A DNA stretch of 64,000 nt from the NCBI GenBank assembly GCA_016717225.1, contig JADKGB010000013.1:45378-109377 (forward strand), read 5' to 3'. The notes beneath the pieces are model-generated. The model saw only the letters and a program-made list of their open reading frames with translations, did not search any database and was not told where the DNA came from. This DNA is from Flavobacteriales bacterium (GTDB lineage: Bacteria > Bacteroidota > Bacteroidia > Flavobacteriales_F > PHOS-HE28). Position numbers and translations under genes: made by a program. Positions 28,416 through 36,937 of the stretch are shown in pieces; the stretch's first letter is position 1, and each line of letters begins with the position of its first letter.

Positions 28416-28706
28416 ATGAGCGACCTCGCCACCCGGATACGCCAAGTGCACGCGCACGTGGGCGGGCTGCGCAGTGAGCGCGACAAGCTGGCCGATACGG
28501 TTTCCTCGTTGGAAGAGGGAGCACGTGAAACGAAGCGGAATGTCGAGGTGCTTCACGCACGCATCATGGAGCTGGAACGCGAGAACGAGGTTCTCCGTTT
28601 GGTAAAGCCGGCAGCAGCTGCCGAAACTGACCGATCGGGATCGAAGGAACGGATCGATGAACTGGTGAGCGAGATCGATCGCTGCTTGGCCCTTTTGAAA
28701 AATTGA
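28416..28706 (+). CDS. Small coiled-coil protein (ZapB-like position)
   Basis: A 96-residue protein starting MSDLATRIRQVHAHVGGLRS at 28416. Nearly the whole length is predicted coiled coil (RDKLADTVSSLEEGARETKR, ARIMELERENEVLRL), with a short Ala-rich break and a final helix (IDELVSEIDRCLALLKN). It sits 17 bases before zapA. Small coiled-coil proteins occupy this place in many Bacteroidota and are plausible partners of ZapA in Z-ring assembly; the ZapB-like role is inferred from position and structure, not from sequence identity. Confidence 0.75.
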   Translation: MSDLATRIRQVHAHVGGLRSERDKLADTVSSLEEGARETKRNVEVLHARIMELERENEVLRLVKPAAAAETDRSGSKERIDELVSEIDRCLALLKN

Positions 28707-28723
28707 CCACAGCGACCTCCACC

Positions 28724-29005
28724 ATGAGTGAATCATCGATCAGGATCGAATTGGCCGGACGTGCTTATCCACTCACCGTTCACCCGAACGAGGAGGAGAA
28801 TATCCGTAAGGCCGCTACCGAGATCAACGAAAGCATCTCCCGCTTGAAGGCATCCTATCCGATGACCGACAAACAGGATCTCTTGGCCATGGCCGCTTTG
28901 GAAGTCACCACGCGCGTCCTGAACCAAGCTACGCCCCAAGCCCACGCTGAGGATATCGAAGCGTTGGAAGACCTGGAGCGACTGCTTTCCGAGATACGCG
29001 GCTGA
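28724..29005 (+). CDS. zapA: Cell division protein ZapA
   Basis: ZapA binds and cross-links FtsZ filaments. This is a 93-residue protein starting at the ATG at 28724 (MSESSIRIELAGRAYPLTV). The globular head shows the usual I-x-I-x-G-[RK]-x-Y-P-[LM] pattern, then EENIRKAATEINESISRLKA and DLLAMAALEVTTRVL, followed by an acidic C-terminal helix that dimerises. The length and order of parts are normal for Bacteroidota ZapA. It lies between the coiled-coil gene and rny. Confidence 0.88.
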   Translation: MSESSIRIELAGRAYPLTVHPNEEENIRKAATEINESISRLKASYPMTDKQDLLAMAALEVTTRVLNQATPQAHAEDIEALEDLERLLSEIRG

Positions 29006-29062
29006 TCCACCTTCGCTCCCCGGAGTACTCCAAGGGTCCACTGAACCAATTCACGTGGACAC

Positions 29063-30610
29063 ATGGATATGAACATCATCACTGCACTGATCGGGGCCGT
29101 TGTGGGCCTTGTCGCCGGAGGAGGGATCGTTTACTTCCTCCTCAACAGCATTATGACCAAGCGCCGCAGCGCCATTTTGAAGGAGGCCGAAGCGGAGGGC
29201 GAGGCCCGAAAGAAAGAAAAGCTCGCTGAGGCCAAGGAAAAGTTCCTGCAGCTTCGCGAGGAGCACGAGAACGAGGCACGCGAGAAAGAGAAACGCGCCA
29301 ACCAGGCTCTCGAAAAAAGCAAACAGCGGGAGCAGCAATTGAGCCGTCAGCAGCAAGACCTGAGCAACAAGGAACGCCAGCTGGATGGGCTGAAAAAGGA
29401 CCTGGAAAGCAAACTTCAAGGGCTGGATCGCCGCCAAGAAGACGTGGATAAGAACCACGCCAAGCAAGTGGCTATGCTGGAGAAGATCGGCAACCTGAAT
29501 GCCGAAGATGCCAAGAAGCAATTGATGGAGAACCTCCGCGATGAGGCGCGCACTGCGGCCATGTCGCACACCAAAGAAGTGACCGAGGAGGCCCGGCTCA
29601 CCGCGAACGAGGAGGCCAAGCGCATCATCATCCAGACCATACAACGCACAGCTACAGAGCACGCCGTGGAGAATGCCGTGAGCGTTTTCCAGATCGAGAA
29701 CGACGATGTGAAGGGCCGGATCATCGGGCGTGAGGGGAGGAATATTCGCACACTGGAAGAGGCCACTGGGGTGGAGATCGTTGTGGACGACACACCGGGT
29801 GCCATCATTCTCAGCTGCTTCGACCCTGTTCGCCGTGAAATGGCACGTCTCGCTCTGCACCAATTGGTGAAGGATGGTCGTATTCACCCCGGTCGTATCG
29901 AAGAAGTGGTCGCCAAGACCAAGCGCCATCTGGAGGAAGAGATCGTGGAGATCGGTAAACGCACCTGCATTGACCTGGGCGTTCACGGCTTGCACGCCGA
30001 ACTGATCAGGATGGTAGGCCGCATGCGTTACCGCAGCAGCTATGGTCAGAATCTCCTGCAGCACAGCCGCGAAGTGGCCAACCTGAGCGCCACCATGGCC
30101 GCCGAACTGGGCCTGAACGTGAAGGCCGCGAAACGCGCTGGCCTGCTCCACGACATCGGCAAGGTTCCCGATGAGTCTCCTGAGCTACCACATGCGATCC
30201 TGGGAATGCAGATCGCCGAGAAATACGGTGAGAAGCCGGATGTTCTCAATGCCATTGGTGCCCACCACGATGAGATCGAAATGACGGGGCTGCTTAGCCC
30301 GATCATTCAAGCGTGCGATGCCATCAGTGGTGCGCGCCCTGGTGCCCGCCGTGAGGCCATGGAACAGTACATCCAGCGACTGAAGGACCTTGAGAATTTG
30401 GCGATGAGCTACTCAGGTGTGCAAAAGGCGTATGCGATCCAAGCTGGCCGAGAGCTGCGTGTAATGGTGGAAAGTGAACGCGTAACGGACGCCGAAGCGG
30501 ATACGATCAGCATGAGCTTGGCCGAGCGCATCCAGAATGAAATGACCTACCCTGGCCAAGTGAAGATCACCGTGATCAGGGAGCGAAGGAGTACGGCTGT
30601 AGCGAAGTAA
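29063..30610 (+). CDS. rny: Ribonuclease Y
   Basis: Membrane-anchored endoribonuclease that starts decay of many mRNAs. This 515-residue protein shows all expected parts: an N-terminal TM helix (LIGAVVGLVAGGGIVYFLL), a long charged coiled coil (residues about 30-200), a KH RNA-binding domain (VKGRIIGREGRNIRTLEEAT) and an HD phosphohydrolase domain with the metal motif LLHDIGKVPDE and IGAHHDEIEM. It ends KITVIRERRSTAVAK, like other RNase Y proteins (TVIRExRAxxxAK). It is the third gene of the cluster starting at 28416; the 57-base gap after zapA holds no terminator. Confidence 0.97.
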   Translation: MDMNIITALIGAVVGLVAGGGIVYFLLNSIMTKRRSAILKEAEAEGEARKKEKLAEAKEKFLQLREEHENEAREKEKRANQALEKSKQREQQLSRQQQDLSNKERQLDGLKKDLESKLQGLDRRQEDVDKNHAKQVAMLEKIGNLNAEDAKKQLMENLRDEARTAAMSHTKEVTEEARLTANEEAKRIIIQTIQRTATEHAVENAVSVFQIENDDVKGRIIGREGRNIRTLEEATGVEIVVDDTPGAIILSCFDPVRREMARLALHQLVKDGRIHPGRIEEVVAKTKRHLEEEIVEIGKRTCIDLGVHGLHAELIRMVGRMRYRSSYGQNLLQHSREVANLSATMAAELGLNVKAAKRAGLLHDIGKVPDESPELPHAILGMQIAEKYGEKPDVLNAIGAHHDEIEMTGLLSPIIQACDAISGARPGARREAMEQYIQRLKDLENLAMSYSGVQKAYAIQAGRELRVMVESERVTDAEADTISMSLAERIQNEMTYPGQVKITVIRERRSTAVAK

Positions 30611-30655
30611 ACGCTCCGGTATTCATTCGCGGAAATATCAGGGATCCAACTGGCC

Positions 30656-31360
30656 ATGGGCACCGAAAAGCGCTTTATTGCCGGTGAGAAGCTTGATGTC
30701 TTCCAGTGGGATGTGCGCAATTGGTCTCGTGCTTTGCCGCTATGGAGGCGCCATTTGATCCATCCTCCAGGTAGTCTGGCTCTTGCCATTGGTGAGCGTG
30801 ATGGAGGGTTGAGCTTGATGCTCGCGGAAGCAGGCTATCGGACCTCGTGCACAGATGTTCATCCGCCGAGCGACCGGGCTCACGAACTACACCGCGCCCA
30901 TGGGGTGGACGCACTGGTCGAATACGAAGTTCAGGATGCGACCGCATTGACCTACGATGCCGATCGGTTCGATGTGGTTATTTTCAAGAGCGTGATCGGA
31001 GCCTTGGGTTCGAAGGACCGCCAACGCCAAGCCCTCCTTGAAATGCTGCGCGTTCTGAAACCTGGTGGTGTCCTTCTGTTCGCCGAGAACTTGAGCGCCA
31101 CCATGTTCCACCGATGGCTTCGAACACGGTTCGTGGCTTGGAACTCGTATTGGCGATACCTCTCTTTCCCTGAAGACCTGGACCTCTTCAAGGGCTACGA
31201 GCGACTGGAAATAAAGACCTGTGGATTTGTGGCCAATTTGGGTCGAACTGAGCGTCAGCGCGACATACTGGCGAGCGCAGATGCTTTTCTCGCACCGATC
31301 GTGCCTTCAACTTGGAGGTACATCGCATACGGCGCTGCATTCAAGCCAGCGCACGACTGA
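30656..31360 (+). CDS. Class I SAM-dependent methyltransferase
   Basis: A 234-residue protein of the Methyltransf_11 type. The SAM-binding motif I is a divergent SLALAIGERDGGLSLMLAEA, followed by an acidic strand end at YRTSCTDVHPP. Motif IV reads DRFDVVIFKSVIGALG, and motif V/VI is EMLRVLKPGGVLLFAENL. The C-terminal part (FPEDLDLFKGYERLEIKTCGF) resembles methyltransferases that sit in sugar or lipid gene clusters. The next gene, a nucleotide-sugar epimerase, starts 21 bases later, so a role in glycan or glycolipid modification is plausible. The acceptor is unknown. Confidence 0.8.
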   Translation: MGTEKRFIAGEKLDVFQWDVRNWSRALPLWRRHLIHPPGSLALAIGERDGGLSLMLAEAGYRTSCTDVHPPSDRAHELHRAHGVDALVEYEVQDATALTYDADRFDVVIFKSVIGALGSKDRQRQALLEMLRVLKPGGVLLFAENLSATMFHRWLRTRFVAWNSYWRYLSFPEDLDLFKGYERLEIKTCGFVANLGRTERQRDILASADAFLAPIVPSTWRYIAYGAAFKPAHD

Positions 31361-31381
31361 ACTCTACATTTGGCGTCGATC

Positions 31382-32353
31382 ATGTCATCATCGCTTGTTC
31401 TCGTTACCGGCGGCTCCGGCTTCATTGGCTCACATGTCTGTGATGCTCTGGTGGCCGGTGGTAATGAGGTTCGGTGTTTCGACAACCTTGCCACCAGCAA
31501 GCGGAGCAACATCGCTCATCTTGAAGGGAGATCCGGGTTCATGTTCGTTGAGGGGGATATCTGCAGGATCGAAGAACTGAAAGCAGCCATGAGCGGAGCA
31601 TCTGCCGTGGTACACCTCGCAGCGTTGGGAAGCGTGCCCCGTAGCATCGCTGATCCCTTGCCCAGCGAGGCCGCCAATCTCGCTGGTTTCGTGAATCTAT
31701 TGGAGGCTGCACGGCATACAGGTGTCAAACGCATCGTATACGCCAGCAGCAGTAGCGTTTATGGCGATAGTGCCGAACTACCCAAGCGCGAAGGCACCGA
31801 AGGCCGGCCACTTTCACCGTACGCGGTTACCAAGTGCATGGACGAAGCGTATGCTCATTTGTACCATCACATGCACGGCCTGCAATTGATCGGCCTGCGG
31901 TTCTTCAATGTCTTCGGCGAGCGCCAGGATCCTGAAGGCCCGTACGCCGCCGCGATCCCCAAGTTCATCCGTGCCTTTTTGAAGCACGAATCCCCCGTTG
32001 TGAACGGTGACGGAGGCCAAACACGTGATTTTACTTACGTGGCTAACGCTGTTCACGCTGTTCTGTGCGGATTGGCGGCCAAGGATGATGCGGCCGGTGA
32101 AGTGTTCAACATCGCCTATGGCGATCGGTTTGATCTGCTTGGCGTGATCGGCCATTTGCGATCGCACCTGGCGCGTATCGATCCGGAAATTGCGCATATA
32201 GGCGTGAAGCATGCTCCAGACCGCCCCGGAGATGTGCGCGATTCGCTTGCGGATGTGAGCAAAGCGAAGAAACTCTTGGGCTACGCCCCGAAATTTGACC
32301 TGAACGCAGGATTGGATCGAGCAGTGCCTTGGTATGCAGAGCACTGGCGTTGA
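31382..32353 (+). CDS. NAD-dependent nucleotide-sugar epimerase/dehydratase (extended SDR)
   Basis: A 323-residue extended short-chain dehydrogenase. The ATG at 31382 (MSSSLVLVTGGSGFIGSHVC) places the GGSGFIGS cofactor motif at the usual residue 9-16. Other motifs are VVHLAALGSVPRSIADP, YASSSSVYGDS, the catalytic YAVTK and LRFFNVFGERQDPEGPYAA. The text matches the WbpP/GalE-like UDP-GlcNAc/GlcNAcA 4-epimerase group (HLAALGSVPRS is typical). The product is probably a UDP-hexosamine used in surface polysaccharide. It is preceded by a methyltransferase and followed by a permease, with gaps of 21 and 24 bases. Confidence 0.9.
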   Translation: MSSSLVLVTGGSGFIGSHVCDALVAGGNEVRCFDNLATSKRSNIAHLEGRSGFMFVEGDICRIEELKAAMSGASAVVHLAALGSVPRSIADPLPSEAANLAGFVNLLEAARHTGVKRIVYASSSSVYGDSAELPKREGTEGRPLSPYAVTKCMDEAYAHLYHHMHGLQLIGLRFFNVFGERQDPEGPYAAAIPKFIRAFLKHESPVVNGDGGQTRDFTYVANAVHAVLCGLAAKDDAAGEVFNIAYGDRFDLLGVIGHLRSHLARIDPEIAHIGVKHAPDRPGDVRDSLADVSKAKKLLGYAPKFDLNAGLDRAVPWYAEHWR

Positions 32354-32377
32354 GTTCATGCTGCTTTCAAATCACGC

Positions 32378-34174
32378 ATGAGCCCACACGAGATCATTGT
32401 TCTGTGCACGGTGCTGGGTGCTTTGGTGCTCTTCATCAGTGAAAAGCTCGGCATTGATCTGGTAGCTCTTTTGATACTCATGGTTCTCGTTGGAACAGGC
32501 GTTATCACCCCCAAAGAGGCTCTTAATGGCTTTAGTGATCCAGCCACGATCACCGTGATGTTCATGTTCGTTCTTAGTTCAGCACTGCTGCGCACTGGAG
32601 CTGTTAGCACCATTGGCCCGAAGCTCTCTCGCATCTTTCGCGCCAACCCCGCGCGGGGGATGTTCGTATTCGCGCTCTGCATCGGTGGCGTCAGCGCCTT
32701 TGTGAACAACACACCTGTGGTCGCGCTGTTGTTGCCAGTGGTGGTGCAAATGGCTCACAGCAGCGGACAAGCACCTAGCAAGCTCCTTATTCCCTTGAGC
32801 TACGCTACCATTTTCGGAGGTGTTGTCACCTTGCTTGGTACCAGTACCAATATTGTTGTTAGTGGTGTTCTTACTACACAAGGAAGGCCGGGGTTGGGTA
32901 TGTTCGATCAAACGCCGTTGGGCCTGGTGTTCCTGGTTGCCGGTGTTTTGTACCTCACTTTCATCGGGCGGAAGTTGCTGCCCGATCGTAGGGCATCCAA
33001 GGATCTTGGCGACAAGTTCAGCATGCGCGGGTATGTGACGGAGATCCAGTTGTTGGCTGGCGCGCCTGCGGTTGGCCAGCGCATCATGGACAGCACGCTG
33101 GTGAAGGAACTCGACATGGATATCATCGAGATCAGACGTGCTGATCAGCGATTCACACTACCCAGTGGTGATCAGGTGCTTGAGGCCGGGGATGTGCTCA
33201 AAGTACGATGTGATCTGGCTCGGATCCGCGACTTGAAGGACCGTGCCCACATTACCATGGAGCCTGTTCTCACCTTGGCCAACGACGATCTGCGCAAGCG
33301 AGGCACAACACTGGTGGAACTGGTGATCACCGCCAGCAGCGATCTGGAAGGCAAGTTGCTCGGTGAGGCGGACCTCATCCGCAAGTACCGTGCTGTTCCG
33401 CTTGCGGTTCGGCATAGGGAGGATGTTGTTCACGAGCGACTGCACGACGTGGTGCTGCGCGCTGGTGATGTGATCCTGGCGGAAGTCCGCAGCCATTATG
33501 TGGCGACGCTCAAGAAGCTGGAAACCACCCAGGACAGCCCGTTCGTGATCCTTACCGAACAAGAAGGAGTGGCCATTTTCCAGCGAAAGCGGTTCGCCTT
33601 TGTCGCCTTGGTCCTGCTCGCCGTGGTGGTGCTTTCGAGCATGGAACTAGTACCCATCGCCATCGCCACACTGGGCGCGGTGGTGCTTCTGGCGGTTACG
33701 CGGCTGATGAAGATGAAAGATGTGTACGAAGCAGTCGAATGGCGCATCGTTTTTCTTCTCGCCGGAACCCTTAGCTTGGGTGTGGCCATGGAAAAATGCG
33801 GGCTGGCCGATCGCCTCGCACATGGCCTCGTCGACGTGCTTGGTCCATTTGGCCCACGATGGGTGATCTGCGGCCTCTATCTGGTAACGCTCATACTTAC
33901 CGAATTGATGAGCAATACGGCGACAGCGGCCTTGGTAACACCTATCGCACTTGCAACTGCTGAAGCATTGGGATTAAGTCCCATGCCGTTCATCATGACG
34001 GTCGTATTCGCCGCATCACTTGGCTTTATGACACCCTTTGGATACCAGACCAATGCTATGATCTACGGTGCGGGGCAGTACAAAAGCGTCGATTTCTTGC
34101 GCGTCGGTGCACCGCTCAGCTTGATGTTCTGGATACTTGCCACGTGGCTCATCCCGGTCTTCTACCCGCTCTGA
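32378..34174 (+). CDS. SLC13/DASS-type permease with central RCK_C (TrkA-C) domains
   Basis: A 598-residue inner-membrane transporter. Two SLC13-like halves are visible: an N-terminal half with ISEKLGIDLVALLILMVL, FVNNTPVVALLLPVV and FGGVVTLLGTSTNIVVSG, and a C-terminal half with FVALVLLAVVVLSSME, LMSNTATAALVTPIAL and FMTPFGYQTNAMIYG. The two halves each carry the S/T-N-T-[AP] signature of the family. Between them lie two TrkA-C domains (about residues 205-375), for example LEAGDVLKVRCDLARIRDL. Members carry sulfate, dicarboxylate or similar anions with sodium; the substrate here is undetermined. Confidence 0.92.
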   Translation: MSPHEIIVLCTVLGALVLFISEKLGIDLVALLILMVLVGTGVITPKEALNGFSDPATITVMFMFVLSSALLRTGAVSTIGPKLSRIFRANPARGMFVFALCIGGVSAFVNNTPVVALLLPVVVQMAHSSGQAPSKLLIPLSYATIFGGVVTLLGTSTNIVVSGVLTTQGRPGLGMFDQTPLGLVFLVAGVLYLTFIGRKLLPDRRASKDLGDKFSMRGYVTEIQLLAGAPAVGQRIMDSTLVKELDMDIIEIRRADQRFTLPSGDQVLEAGDVLKVRCDLARIRDLKDRAHITMEPVLTLANDDLRKRGTTLVELVITASSDLEGKLLGEADLIRKYRAVPLAVRHREDVVHERLHDVVLRAGDVILAEVRSHYVATLKKLETTQDSPFVILTEQEGVAIFQRKRFAFVALVLLAVVVLSSMELVPIAIATLGAVVLLAVTRLMKMKDVYEAVEWRIVFLLAGTLSLGVAMEKCGLADRLAHGLVDVLGPFGPRWVICGLYLVTLILTELMSNTATAALVTPIALATAEALGLSPMPFIMTVVFAASLGFMTPFGYQTNAMIYGAGQYKSVDFLRVGAPLSLMFWILATWLIPVFYPL

Positions 34175-34194
34175 GGAAGGTCGCAGGCCGATGC

Positions 34195-34989
34195 TCAGCG
34201 CAGAACAGCCAGGAAATTCGTCGTGCGGAACTGCTCATGGGTCTCGTAGTAGTGCTCCAACCTGAACAGATAACCGGACGGTGTGATCCTGTACAAGTCC
34301 ATGCCCAGTGGCTCGAAGAAGTACCAGAAATCGCGGAAGTAGGTGTGCGTGTCGATGTTGGCCCCGCCGAATTCCAACGTGATCATGCCTATCGCCTTTT
34401 TGGCGAACATGCCTTTCGCGCCCTTGAAGCAGTCGAGTTCGTGGCCTTCGATGTCCACTTTCAGCAAGTCGATGCGATCTATACCCTTGGCCGCGCAATA
34501 GTTGTCTACAGTATCGATCACCACGGTTTCGCTGCCCTCGTAATTCATTCCGAAGTGGTCGAGGTTGCGTTTGGTCAGGCTGGCGATCTCGCTACCCGCA
34601 TGGTCGTAATGCAGAACAGCCTCACTCTTCTCCGCGCCCAGCCCGATATTGTTCAAGTGGACCTTCGCTTTACCAGCCGCGGTCTTTGCCAGATGCTCGA
34701 ATGTCTGTTTACCGGGTTCGAAACAATGCACTTCAACATCCTGGCCTTGCATTTGCGCAAGGGCCATTGTGAGGAACTGCCCGCGGTTGCTGCCCACGTC
34801 GAAGATCCTGTACGGTCCTTTCGATCGCTTCTTCAGATGTTCCAGGATCACTGTTTCGCCGCTGGCGGAGACTCCAGCTCCTGAGCCGATGCCCATGAGT
34901 TCTTGTGCTATTTGCACGTTCTTCTGCAGCAAGCGTTGGGCGAAACGGCTGGCGGTGAGATCAGCAAGGACCCTCATCAGTACGGACAT
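34195..34989 (-). CDS. FkbM-family methyltransferase
   Basis: A 264-residue SAM-dependent methyltransferase. Motif I reads YRIFDVGSNRGQFLTMALAQM; the acidic residue follows in VHCFEPGKQTFEHL. The FkbM-type core continues with VHLNNIGLGAEKSEAVLHY, VIDTVDNYCAAKGIDRIDLL and LLKVDIEGHELDCFKGAKGM. It ends in a short C-terminal segment typical of the family (RITPSGYLFRLEHY). FkbM enzymes O-methylate sugars or polyketides. It is convergent with the SLC13 gene and its own transcript has no clear partner downstream. Confidence 0.92.
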   Translation of the reverse strand: MSVLMRVLADLTASRFAQRLLQKNVQIAQELMGIGSGAGVSASGETVILEHLKKRSKGPYRIFDVGSNRGQFLTMALAQMQGQDVEVHCFEPGKQTFEHLAKTAAGKAKVHLNNIGLGAEKSEAVLHYDHAGSEIASLTKRNLDHFGMNYEGSETVVIDTVDNYCAAKGIDRIDLLKVDIEGHELDCFKGAKGMFAKKAIGMITLEFGGANIDTHTYFRDFWYFFEPLGMDLYRITPSGYLFRLEHYYETHEQFRTTNFLAVLR

Positions 34990-35039
34990 GAATGAACCGG
35001 TTTCGTTAAGTGAACGGGCTTTTACGGGCTTCGCTGCTA

Positions 35040-35282
35040 TTAGTTAAGGTCGAAAGTAGCGGTGTACATATCCACCTGTTCGGATAGCACTACTCGTTCT
35101 CCACAATGAGCCATGGGTTCCGCTACTTCCAGATGCTCGATCCGTATTGCCCATGCATCATCTGGTCGAGGCGTTGATACACATTGCAGCCAACGACTCT
35201 GCAGGGATCCCGTGAAATTGGGATCGCGGTTGGTGATCTTGTTCTCGCTCCGCCTCGCTATATCCCTGACGCGAATGACCAA
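35040..35282 (-). CDS. Possible small protein or 3' extension of the WD40 gene
   Basis: A frame of 80 codons can start at a TTG at 35282 and ends VDMYTATFDLN. It overlaps the WD40 stop by 25 bases in another frame. No ATG start is available for most of its length, and no family is recognised. It may be a separate small gene or the C-terminal part of the WD40 protein after an undetected frameshift. Confidence 0.3.
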   Translation of the reverse strand: MVIRVRDIARRSENKITNRDPNFTGSLQSRWLQCVSTPRPDDAWAIRIEHLEVAEPMAHCGERVVLSEQVDMYTATFDLN

Positions 35283-36172
35283 TTTCGAATACTGCGGTCG
35301 TCGCTGGCCGTAAGCAAACAACCATCAGCGCACCAAAGCACGTCGTTCACGCTGTGCGTGTGCCCTCCATTTTTCAGGTCGATGCGGTCCAACTGGTCAA
35401 AGGTCTTCGCATCCCAGATCTTCACGGTCTTGTCGCGGCTTGCGGTTGCGCAGAGTGAACCATCGGGGTTGAAGGCGATGCCGTAGATATTCGCACGATG
35501 AGCAGGGATGGCCTGTATCGCTTTGAAGTTCGAGGAGGTCCGCCAGAAGCGCAGTTGGCCATCGCGGCCTCCTGAAATGAGCACCGGTTTTTTCGGATGC
35601 CAGCAAACACTGGCCGCGCCGGTCTTATGGCCTGTGAGCCTATGGATTTCGTTCATGTCCGTGGTCTCGAGCACACGGATGGATCCATCCAAAGACGCTA
35701 CGGCCAGCATTGAACCATCAGGACTGATCGACATTCCGCGGATCTTCTCCTCGCTGAGCGGGATCTGCCGTTCGAGTTCCATCGAGGGTACCTTCCACAC
35801 ACTGATCGTTCCATCACCACCAGAACAAATGATGCGCTCGTTCCCGAACGGAATGATCCGGAAAATGCCTCGTTTGTGCGCTTGCAGCAACCTGACCTCT
35901 TCGCGCTCCACAAGGTCGATCACATGCAACCCACCTTCGCTGTTCCCGATGAACAGGAGTTTGCGTTCCTGATCATGGTGAATGGTGTAGATCGACTTCA
36001 GCGCATCGGCGATCAACTCGCCTGCATCCGGCGTACGCGTATCCCACCGCACAACACGGCCATCGCCACTCGCACTGAAGAAGAGGTTCGGGTGGGCGGT
36101 GCCCGCTATTGCATGAACCGCACCCCGGTGGCCAACGAAGATCGATCTCCGTTCAAAAGCTGTATTCTTCAT
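35258..36172 (-). CDS. WD40-repeat beta-propeller protein
   Basis: A 304-residue protein made almost entirely of WD40 repeats, about seven, enough for one propeller. Typical repeat cores are GHRGAVHAIAGTAHPNLFFS, DGTISVWKVPSMELE, GHKTGAASVCWHPKKPVLIS, DGQLRFWRTSS, HRANIYGIAFNPDGSLCATA, DKTVKIWDAKT and DDRSIRNWSF. No signal peptide or TM segment is seen, so it is probably cytoplasmic and a protein-interaction scaffold. Similar proteins occur widely in Bacteroidota without known partners. It is followed on the same strand by an uncertain small frame. Confidence 0.92.
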   Translation of the reverse strand: MKNTAFERRSIFVGHRGAVHAIAGTAHPNLFFSASGDGRVVRWDTRTPDAGELIADALKSIYTIHHDQERKLLFIGNSEGGLHVIDLVEREEVRLLQAHKRGIFRIIPFGNERIICSGGDGTISVWKVPSMELERQIPLSEEKIRGMSISPDGSMLAVASLDGSIRVLETTDMNEIHRLTGHKTGAASVCWHPKKPVLISGGRDGQLRFWRTSSNFKAIQAIPAHRANIYGIAFNPDGSLCATASRDKTVKIWDAKTFDQLDRIDLKNGGHTHSVNDVLWCADGCLLTASDDRSIRNWSFASGI

Positions 36173-36271
36173 TCGTCCGCTTAATGCGAAAAGAACGCTG
36201 CATCGTGCGCTCTTCGCATGATCAGGCGCGAAGACGTAATGTTCGAAAATGGTTGCGTCGAATGCTGTTGA

Positions 36272-36913
36272 TCAGACCAACCGATCGACTTGTGCGGCTG
36301 CCTTGCGCTTCTGGTCCGGAGGCATAGTGCCGAAGATGTAGTCCCAGAACGGGCTGCTTACGCCAAAAGCACCATCATCACCAACGAAATGGTGCAGGTT
36401 GTGGTGTTTCCAGATCAGGGAGAGGAAGTTCTTGGGTGGCTTGTACATGTGTATGGCGTAGTGTGCCGCCAAGTAGGTGCTGTATCCGAAGAGAAATCCG
36501 CCCCCGAAGGCATATCCGAATTCGCCCATTACCAAACGGAACAAAGCGATGAAGAGCACCGCCAACACCAAACTGACAATAGGCGGCAGGGCTAACCGGG
36601 ACTTGTCTCGCGGGTGGTCATGGTGTACCCCATGTATGGTGTACTGGAATTTCTTGCGCTTTTCCGTGGGAGCAGGGATGTGATACAGGTATCGATGCAT
36701 CACGTACTCTATAAGTGTGAAGAACACCGCTCCAACGAGGAAAAAAACAGCTGCACTTGTCCAACTCACGTCCAAAACGGCTATCGAGTACCACAATGTG
36801 ATCACTCCTGCGCTCCAGAACAGCGTTAACGGCACTGCAATGTGCGTTTTGGTGAGCGCCTCGAGGACAGGATTTTCGAAGATCTTTCCAGGACCGGGTT
36901 TGGGAGTCGCCAT
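36272..36913 (-). CDS. Fatty acid hydroxylase / sterol desaturase family protein
   Basis: A 213-residue membrane di-iron enzyme. The histidine clusters that bind iron are present: HRYLYH, HGVHHDHP, HYAIH and HHNLHH, in the order and spacing of ceramide fatty-acid 2-hydroxylases (FA2H-like). About four TM segments flank them (VPLTLFWSAGVITLWY, AVFFLVGAVFFTLIEYV, IVSLVLAVLFIALFRLV). It likely hydroxylates acyl chains of membrane or sphingolipid-like lipids, which Bacteroidota often contain. It starts 24 bases before the end of the upstream TonB receptor gene on the same strand, so the two may be co-transcribed. Confidence 0.9.
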   Translation of the reverse strand: MATPKPGPGKIFENPVLEALTKTHIAVPLTLFWSAGVITLWYSIAVLDVSWTSAAVFFLVGAVFFTLIEYVMHRYLYHIPAPTEKRKKFQYTIHGVHHDHPRDKSRLALPPIVSLVLAVLFIALFRLVMGEFGYAFGGGFLFGYSTYLAAHYAIHMYKPPKNFLSLIWKHHNLHHFVGDDGAFGVSSPFWDYIFGTMPPDQKRKAAAQVDRLV

Positions 36914-36937
36914 GATTTTGCCTTAGCGGCGGCGAAT

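Noticed and set aside
29051..30151. A 366-codon open frame on the minus strand
   Set aside because: Antisense to rny; composition is that of a shadow frame.
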